Source: Onthophagus taurus (lineage: Eukaryota; Arthropoda; Insecta; Coleoptera; Scarabaeidae). From it: 64,000 nt of DNA. The position numbers and the translations under genes were made by a program. The DNA lies in the NCBI RefSeq assembly GCF_036711975.1, contig NC_091968.1:25901001-25965000 (forward strand), read 5' to 3'. The notes below the pieces were generated by a model, which saw only the letters and a list, made by a program, of their open reading frames with translations, had not been told where the DNA came from and made no database searches. This document shows, piece by piece, positions 57,742 through 64,000 of the stretch; position 1 is the stretch's first letter, and every line of letters begins with the position of its first letter.

Positions 57742-58839
57742 ATGAAGCAAGGTACGGAGGGGATTTATTATTATTTTTTTCCAAAAATATTCTTAATTTA
57801 TTTTTTATTTAGAAACGAGTAATACTTTGAAATATGTTAGTTTGGTGACTTTAACTGTACAAAATGCTTTATTGGGACTTAGTATGCGATATGCAAGAAC
57901 TAGAGATGGAGATATGTTTTTATCATCAACAGGTAAAAATCACCTTTAAATTTTTAAATTTTAAAAATATATCATTTTTTAGCTGTTCTTATGTCGGAAC
58001 TCGTCAAACTAATAACATGTTTATGCATCGTTTACATTCAAAGTGGAGGAATAGTCGGTTTATTAACATCGTTAAGAGACACGATAATTCACCAACCAAT
58101 GGATACTTTTAAAATTTGCGTCCCATCTTTATTATACATCATCCAAAACAATTTACTTTACGTTTCTGCTTCTCATTTAGATGCAGCAACCTATCAAGTG
58201 ACTTATCAAATGAAAATATTAACAACTGCAATATTCGCGGTTATTATTCTAAGAAAGCAACTTTTAAAAACGCAATGGATATCACTTTTAACACTAGTGA
58301 TCGGCGTTGTTTTAGTACAATTGGCTCAAACTGGGGAAGATCCCAAACATTCGACGGAGCAAAATAAATTAATTGGATTTTTAGCGGCACTTTCAGCTTG
58401 TTGTTTATCGGGATTTGCTGGAATTTTTTTTGAAAAGATGCTAAAAAGTAGCGATATCACCGTTTGGATGAGAAACGTCCAATTAAGTTTATGTTCAATT
58501 CCATTTGGACTCCTAACTTGTTATATTTCTGATGGAAGTGTCATAAAAGAACGAGGTTTCTTCTTTGGATACGATCGATTCATACATTATTTGATTTTAT
58601 TACAAGCTGGAGGTGGTTTAATTGTGGCTGTTGTTGTAAAATACGCCGATAATATCTTAAAAGGATTCGCCACATCTTTAGCTATTGTGATATCATGTAT
58701 AGCTTCGGTTTACATTTTTGAATTTGTTTTAACATTTCAATTTGCAATCGGAGCGGGTTTCGTTATATTTTCAATCTTTTTATATGGATACACTCCTACT
58801 AAATCAACAGTTATTACTGCACCTGCTTATAAAGTGTAA
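57742..58839 (+). CDS. Ugalt: UDP-galactose transporter (SLC35A family)
   Basis: Exons 57742-57751, 57813-57932 and 57983-58839 give 328 residues; the first exon codes only three residues plus one base. Highly similar in pattern to Drosophila Ugalt/Csat: LKYVSLVTLTVQNALLGLSM, RYARTRDGDMFLSSTAVLMS, VSASHLDAATYQVTYQMKIL, SGFAGIFFEKML, VWMRNVQLSLCSIPFGLLTC, VVVKYADNILKGFATSLAIV. A ten-helix Golgi antiporter that brings UDP-galactose (and, in flies, UDP-GalNAc) into the lumen for glycosylation. The end is ambiguous: AAAGTGTAAG can be read as Val-stop or as a donor spliced to TTTTTAG/GCATAAGTAA at about 58970, changing only the last residues. Confidence 0.94.
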
Positions 58840-58989
58840 GTTTATAATCTAATTTATACTTTTTAAAACCATTATTATAAGTATTATTATTGTATATGTT
58901 TATAAGCTTTTTGTTTTTGTAATCTGATGCGCAATAAATTTTAATTTAAATCTTAATGCATTTTTAGGCATAAGTAACCCAAAAATACA

Positions 58990-59430
58990 AGAAATCAAAG
59001 TATAAACCTGAAGATCAACCTACGAACAAAAAGATTTATTACAAAACATGTATTATATATTCCAATTTATTACTAATAAATATTTTACTCTGTTTAAGCT
59101 GGGTTTATACCGCAATTCAATTAAATTTCCTTTCTAAATTAAAAGGTTTAATTCAAATCATAACCTATAAAATTTATATCCGCAACCAACATTACGCCTA
59201 ATTGTATCTCAAATACGAACTAAAAGATTTGTTACAAAACATGTATTATATATTCCAATTTATTATTAATAAATATTTTACTCTGTTTAAGTTGGGTTTA
59301 CACCGCAATTCAATTAAATTTCCTTTCTAAATTAAAAGGATTAATTTAAATCATAACCTAAAAAATTTATATCCGCAACCAACATTACACCTAATACGAA
59401 CAAAAAGATTTGTTACAAAACATGTATTAT
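58990..59430 (+). repeat. tandem array, ~190-bp unit, interrupted
   Basis: Two full units begin with GATTTATTACAAAACATG/GATTTGTTACAAAACATGT at about 59030 and 59226, each with TTTACTCTGTTTAAG, GGGTTTATACCGCAATTCAA and ATCCGCAACCAACATTAC. A third starts at about 59408 and stops after CATGTATTAT at 59431. It resumes at about 61381 (AATAAATACTTTACTCTGTT). Confidence 0.88.
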
Positions 59431-59431
59431 A

Positions 59432-61380
59432 CAGGATGAGTCAGAAAGAATGGGAAATCCGAATACCGGAGACACTAGACACCTCTCCTATATACCTAAC
59501 ATCTCTTATACAAATGTCGGTGGTTTTCAAGGCACAAGGTCTTGAAAATTAAATTCTTATTTCGAAATTTCTTAATAATTTTGAAGCTTTTTGTACTATT
59601 AACATAAAATAGAGACAAAATGATAAGTCTAACCAGTTTCGACCCTTGGCCATCTTCGGAGACCCTAGAAATAGATTAACATCCCTCATCCTATCCATTT
59701 TACAAACAAGTTTCTTAATATTTCTTTTTCTTTTGTTAAAAAAGATTACATATCAAAGTCGATATTAGATTATTAAAGAAGATTAGATTATTAATTAAAG
59801 AACGTACTTTTTTAACAAAAGAAATATAGAGAAACTTAAGAAAAACTCAAAAATCATATGGCTTAAAAATCGACGATTTTTTTTAATCAATGTGAAATGA
59901 CTTTTAAAGGTTTTTTTAATAAAGAATACATCATGAAGTTGTCCATTTGTCTATTATATAATAACTAACTTCAGGTTTAAAATGTCAACCTCAATTTTGA
60001 CATATTTATAATCTCCATTAAAAATCCTTTAAAATGAGTACAAACACGACATATTTATCTTCAATATTAATGAAGTTATGGTCATCTTCCGGTTAAGAAT
60101 GTAACCTCAATTTTTCCATATTTGTGATCGTCGTGAAAAATCCTTTAAAATGAGTCCACACATGATACGTTTAATTCCAATATTACTCGAGATATAAACA
60201 ACTTCCGGTTTGAAATGTCAATGTCATTTTGACATATTCTTAATTTTTATAAAATATCTTAATATTTGTCACAAAAACAAAAATATAATAAAAAAAATAA
60301 AAAATTAAGGTTGGTATTAGTATTTAAAAATTAAATTGCTATCTTCTTTGTTGCTAACTTCGGGTTTAATGTTTTTTATTCTAACTTTTTTGTTTTTTGA
60401 GATAAGTGAGTCTTGTTTGGACTCATTTTAAAGAGTCTTTTTAATAAAGAATACATCATGAAAGAACACCATGAAGTTGTCAATTTGTCTATTACATGAT
60501 AACATTAATAACTAACTTTAGGTTTAGAATGTCAACCTCAATTTTGACATACTTGGAATCTTCATTAAAAATCTTTTAAAATGAGTACAAACACGACATA
60601 TTTATCTTCAATATTAATGAAGTTATGATCAACTTCCGGTTAAAAATGTCAACGTCAATTTTGACATATTTGTAATCGTCGTGAAAAATCCTTTAAAATG
60701 AGTCCAAACATGATACGTTTAATTCCAATATTACTCGAGATATAAGCAACTTCCGGTTTGAAATGTCAATGTCATTTTGACATATTCTTAATTTTTATAA
60801 AATATCTTAATAATTGTCACAAAAGTAAAAATATAATAAAAAAAACAAAAATTAAGGTTGGTATTAATATTTAAAAATTAAATTGCTATCTTCTTTGTTG
60901 CTAACTTCGGGTTTAATGTTTTTTATTCTAACTTTTTTGTTTTTTGAGATAAGTGCGTCTTGTTTGGACTCATTTTAAAGGATTTTTAATGAAGATGACA
61001 AATATGTCAAAATTGACGTTGACGTTTCAAACCGGAAGTGATTGTATTTCGATTAATATTAGAGACAAATATTAAACGTTAAATTAAGCGATTAAGGGTT
61101 AAATATTAGTTGAAAGTTCTACCGCTGTCGTTTATAAAATAGATAAGATGAGATAATATGCTAATCTATTTGTAGAGTCTTTAAAGATGGCCAAGGGCCG
61201 AAACTAGTTAGACTTAAATTCTATATAAAATATAAACAAACTTTTAATTTTATACTAACATCTAGAAAACGACACTGGCCAGAAATTGTAGGTTCATCTA
61301 TTATATTGCAGAATGTCTTGGTGTATCTAAGTGTCGTATCTAAGTCGGTTCAGTTAAGTGATGTATAACGCGGTCCACTT
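59432..61380. mobile_element. ~1.95-kb composite insertion carrying R540 units
   Basis: Interrupts one ~190-bp repeat unit. Left part: ACAGGATGAGTCAGAAAGAA, then TTTCGACCCTTGGCCATCTT (about 59637). Right part has the inverse, AAGATGGCCAAGGGCCGAAA (about 61185), so R540 units (about 59900-61080; ATTACTCGAGATA at about 60181 and 60728) lie between inverted arms. The right edge (61215-61380) matches 480-810. No protein-coding frame. Transposition is inferred from the interrupted repeat; the target duplication is unclear. Confidence 0.7.
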
Positions 61381-61520
61381 AATAAATACTTTACTCTGTT
61401 TAAGTTGGGTTTATACTGCAATCCAATTCTAAATTAAAAGGATTAATTTAAATCATAACCTAAAAAATTAATATCCGCAACCAACATTACACCTAACTAT
61501 ATCCGAAATAAAATAGGTTA
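61381..61520 (+). repeat. remainder of the interrupted ~190-bp repeat
   Basis: Continues the unit broken at 59431: TTTACTCTGTTTAAGTTGGG, AATCATAACCTAAAAAATTA, ATCCGCAACCAACATTACAC. The region beyond, to about 61840, is richer in G+C and may hold the promoter and 5' UTR of the next gene. No TATA box recognised. Confidence 0.8.
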
Positions 61521-61844
61521 TAAGATCACGCATGCGCTTACCATCCTAAATTCACTCTTCAGACACATGACTCACTGTTTTTTATCGCCGTTTTCTTCCT
61601 GTCCTTTCATTTTATATTAAAAACACAGCTGATGATCAAAAATTTCGTTTTTTATAACCGGGCCCCCATAAAATGCTGTGATTACCTCTTAAGACTTGTT
61701 GAAACTCGCGTACGTGTGCTCGACTGTGTTGTTGATTGTCGTTTGTTTATGTGCTCAACATGAAACGCTAACTTGGATGCCATGAAATGTACGATCTTGT
61801 TTGTTTTGAGGTTGAGGCCCCTTTTTAAGAGGGCCCCCTGAAAA

Positions 61845-63005
61845 ATGGTTTTGTTATTGGTGGCGATTTGTTTAAGTATGGTCATGATTGTCGCGTTGTG
61901 TTCCTGTTGGCGGCGCGAACAACAAAAGTAAATTTAAATTTAGAAAATCGATTTTTTTTTTAGATTTTAGGTTATGTTCCTTTTTCACTTTTTCCTTATT
62001 TATGTTGAAATTTTCCTTTCTTTTTGATAGAAACGAATGGCACGGCTTAGATGGCATGGTTACCCCTAAAAATCCTGACGAAAATGTAAACCATCTTCCT
62101 TCTATAGCGGAAGCAACCGAACTTGACGAAAATTTGAGGTTATTTTGTTATTTAAAAAAAAAATAATTAATAATAAATCTAAAAATTGTTTCTTTTTTGT
62201 GTATTCGAATTAATATTGAGTATTTATTATCTATTTAATAGAGCAACAACAATCACAAAAACGCGAAGAAGTCTTCCTGACATTCCATCGGAAAACCGTA
62301 CGGAAGCCCACAACCAATGGACTGAACAATCTGGTGATAACACTTCAGATTTATACGCGACTGTTGAGCATTATTCTAATACAGCAGGTTAAAAAAAAAT
62401 TTAAAAAAATTAATTTATAAAAATATAACCTCATTTTTTTGTGTAGCTAAAAGACATACGCTTCCAAATGGAATCGATTCAAGACCAAGTATATCGCAAC
62501 ATAGCTCGATAAGTCAAGCTGATGAAGCCCCATATGCTCGAGTAAACTACGATAAAGTGAAAAAAGAGAATCCTTACGCTAGGGTACAAAATAATCACGC
62601 CGAAATGGATGAGAACAGTTCCGATGACACCGGTTTGTTGAGGCCGTCGACGTCCCAAGCACACGATCCAATCGCGCCGCCAAGATCTCGACGAACCTCG
62701 GCTAATAGCACAAATGGAATTGAAATTCCGGCAGCTACGGCGGTTGCGGGTGGAATTGCAGCTAATGTTGAGTTACCATATATGACCCCACCGATTAGTC
62801 AAGCAAATTTTAGCGGGGATTCACAAGATTCATCAAGTAAAAAAATTATTTTTTAATTAAAAAGCAATTTTTTATGATTCTTTTTTAGAGGGTTATACAA
62901 GTATTAGTGTCCGAGAACCTTTAGAGAAAATTCGAGCCCAAACTAAGCAAGTTACAAAGTTGAGAGATTTCGATCCGCATTATTCTACGGTTTCCGACGA
63001 TTCAG
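61845..63005 (+). CDS. PAG/Cbp-like transmembrane adaptor, 3' end missing
   Basis: Exons 61845-61927, 62031-62138, 62242-62387, 62447-62836 and 62889-63005 join in phase into 281 residues; the last ends at a donor (TCAG/GTAAT), so the gene runs on. An in-frame TGA two codons before the ATG fixes the start. MVLLLVAICLSMVMIVAL is a membrane helix with almost no ectodomain, followed by CSCW, a likely palmitoylation site. The cytoplasmic part is disordered and rich in Tyr motifs: DLYATV, PYARV, NYDKV, PYARV, PYMTP, GYTSI, HYSTV, plus RRSLPDIPSE. Human PAG1 has the same layout, with an LCSSC site, RELPRIPPE and NDLYATV. Such adaptors recruit SH2 proteins (Csk) to lipid domains. The match was made by eye, so orthology is unproven. 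Confidence 0.7.
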
Positions 63006-63240
63006 GTAATAGTATATTAAAAAACTAGTTTCGTAAAACACGCTAGAAATGCAAAAACGAGTGGCGAAGCCAGCCAGTGTCTTATGAAACGTCTTTTTTA
63101 AGCTATTTTTTGTAATTCGCGGTTTTATCCTTACAAAAATTAAAAAAAAAAATAAATAAATTTTGACAATGTAGGGAAATAGGTATGCTGCAGTTGGTAA
63201 CACTTGAAAATAGAAATTTGAATTGACACTTGACTAAGCG
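63006..63240 (+). repeat. dispersed hairpin repeat at the adaptor donor
   Basis: AGTATATTAAAAAACTAGTT, then GTTTCGTAAAACACGC and its partial inverse GTCTTATGAAACGTC, TTTTTTGTAATTCGCG, TAGAAATTTGAATTGACA: the same order as 43304-43520. Confidence 0.75.
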
Positions 63241-63424
63241 ACATTGACATTTTATCGTTTTTGGTATAATAAAATTGTGGTGATGGATAAGCAAGAGAAA
63301 GTAAAAAGATCAAAATCAAAAAAACTTGCTGATAGATTTGGCAAACAAATATAAAAATGTTATAGAAAATAAATAATGATCTAATAATTAAAAAAAATAA
63401 TAATATAATCTAATATACAGGTGT

Positions 63425-63995
63425 TTCTAAATTGATGCGAAAGATTTTAAGGGGTGATTTTTCAGCGAAAATTAAGTTACAAAATTCTCCTCCAAGTTAC
63501 AGCCCTCTAAAATTAGGGGAAAAAATTCTTTTTCTTTAATAAATCCCACTATGGAGGAATTTGAAAAAATCAACCCCATAATACTTTGCATTAGAACTTT
63601 TTAATACGTCTACATTTTTCTATTTAAAAACTTGATTTAAATAGTACTATTCAATACGCAACTTTTTTGTCTCTTGACGTTTTCGCCTAAAATTGTTAGT
63701 TTGATCACAAAAAAATAAAATAATACACAGGCTCAGGTGAATTAATTCAGAGATTGGTTATTACTCCTATTAGTCAAAGAAATGAAGTTATGTCAAATTA
63801 ATCTCAGCATTATTTTATTTTTTGTGATCAAAATAACAATTTGTTAGTTGCAAAATATCAAGAGATAAGAAAGTTGCAGATTTTTACCCTTAAATTTAGA
63901 GAGTTATAACTTGGAGGAGGAGGGGTGTTGACCAAAAAGTTATATTAATTTTCGTTGAAAAATCATCCCATAAAATCTTTCGCTGTAGAACGAGA
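63425..63995. mobile_element. MITE-like element with long inverted ends
   Basis: GCGAAAGATTTTAAGGGGTG at about 63437 faces CATCCCATAAAATCTTTCGC ending at about 63982. Inverted similarity continues inward: TTTTTCAGCGAAAATTAA against TTAATTTTCGTTGAAAAA, CTCCAAGTTACAG against GTTATAACTTGGAG, and TTGATCACAAAAAAATAAAA against TTTTATTTTTTGTGATCAA. The whole ~570 bp folds on a centre near 63770. Non-coding; it lies in the adaptor intron or downstream. Confidence 0.85.
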
Positions 63996-64000
63996 ACTAT

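Noticed and set aside
61682-62057. Minus-strand ORFs near the adaptor start
   Set aside because: No family resemblance; antisense to the signal-anchor exon and its intron.
63284-63352. Short lysine-rich ORF (MDKQEKVKRSK...)
   Set aside because: Only about 22 codons, not flanked by convincing splice sites for the adaptor's next exon.
1-64000. tRNA, rRNA or snRNA genes
   Set aside because: I looked for tRNA boxes and G+C-rich structured stretches and found none I could support by eye.

Overview
This 64-kb window is nuclear DNA of an insect, most likely a beetle. It is A+T rich. Its genes have short GT-AG introns of about 45-57 nt, and it carries insect-specific families: a yellow/MRJP protein, a 7tm_6 odorant receptor, a 7tm_7-like gustatory receptor and glycine-rich cuticle-type proteins. 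The beetle call rests on gene style and repeat texture, not on a diagnostic marker. All exon joins below were worked out by hand from reading frame, splice sites and family resemblance; no alignment could be run.

Layout. 0-5 kb: dispersed repeats, a 363-bp dimeric satellite (about nine copies) and a dead piggyBac transposase. 5.6-6.9 kb: a yellow-family gene. 7-14 kb: Integrator subunit IntS10 and the elongation factor Paf1, embedded in a mosaic of inverted and direct copies of their own promoter, start exons and 3' ends. 14-18 kb: a transposon remnant, the GPI mannosyltransferase PIG-B and a ~211-bp tandem array. 18.5-19.6 kb: a trypsin-like protease (-). 22.7-26.1 kb: two glycine-rich secreted proteins in a tail-to-tail inverted duplication. 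26.4-27.7 kb: an odorant receptor (-). 29.2-31.8 kb: four ~650-bp tandem repeats. 32.4-32.8 kb: IER3IP1/Yos1. 35.9-49.3 kb: a complete nine-coding-exon Na-K-2Cl cotransporter (NKCC, Ncc69-like) whose large introns hold a MADF-bearing TIR element, a 183-bp array, a palindrome array and a foldback element. 49.8-53.6 kb: one intact gustatory receptor among four identically truncated copies. 53.8-54.7 kb: Pex10. 54.9-56.4 kb: a degraded RTE-like LINE. 57.7-58.8 kb: the UDP-galactose transporter Ugalt. 61.8-63.0 kb and beyond the edge: a single-pass membrane protein with a membrane-proximal Cys-Ser-Cys and many Tyr-x-x-hydrophobic motifs, resembling vertebrate PAG/Cbp-type adaptors.

The genes do not form one pathway. 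They are housekeeping genes (transcription: IntS10, Paf1; ER/Golgi: PIG-B, IER3IP1, Ugalt; peroxisome: Pex10; ion transport: NKCC) mixed with fast-evolving insect families. The striking feature is local rearrangement. Gene ends have been copied and shuffled twice (IntS10/Paf1 and NKCC-Gr-Pex10), and a ~540-bp-unit element family occurs at six places in both orientations. The best candidates for something undescribed are the PAG-like adaptor, the gene-end mosaics, and the palindrome array whose central loop occurs in both orientations.
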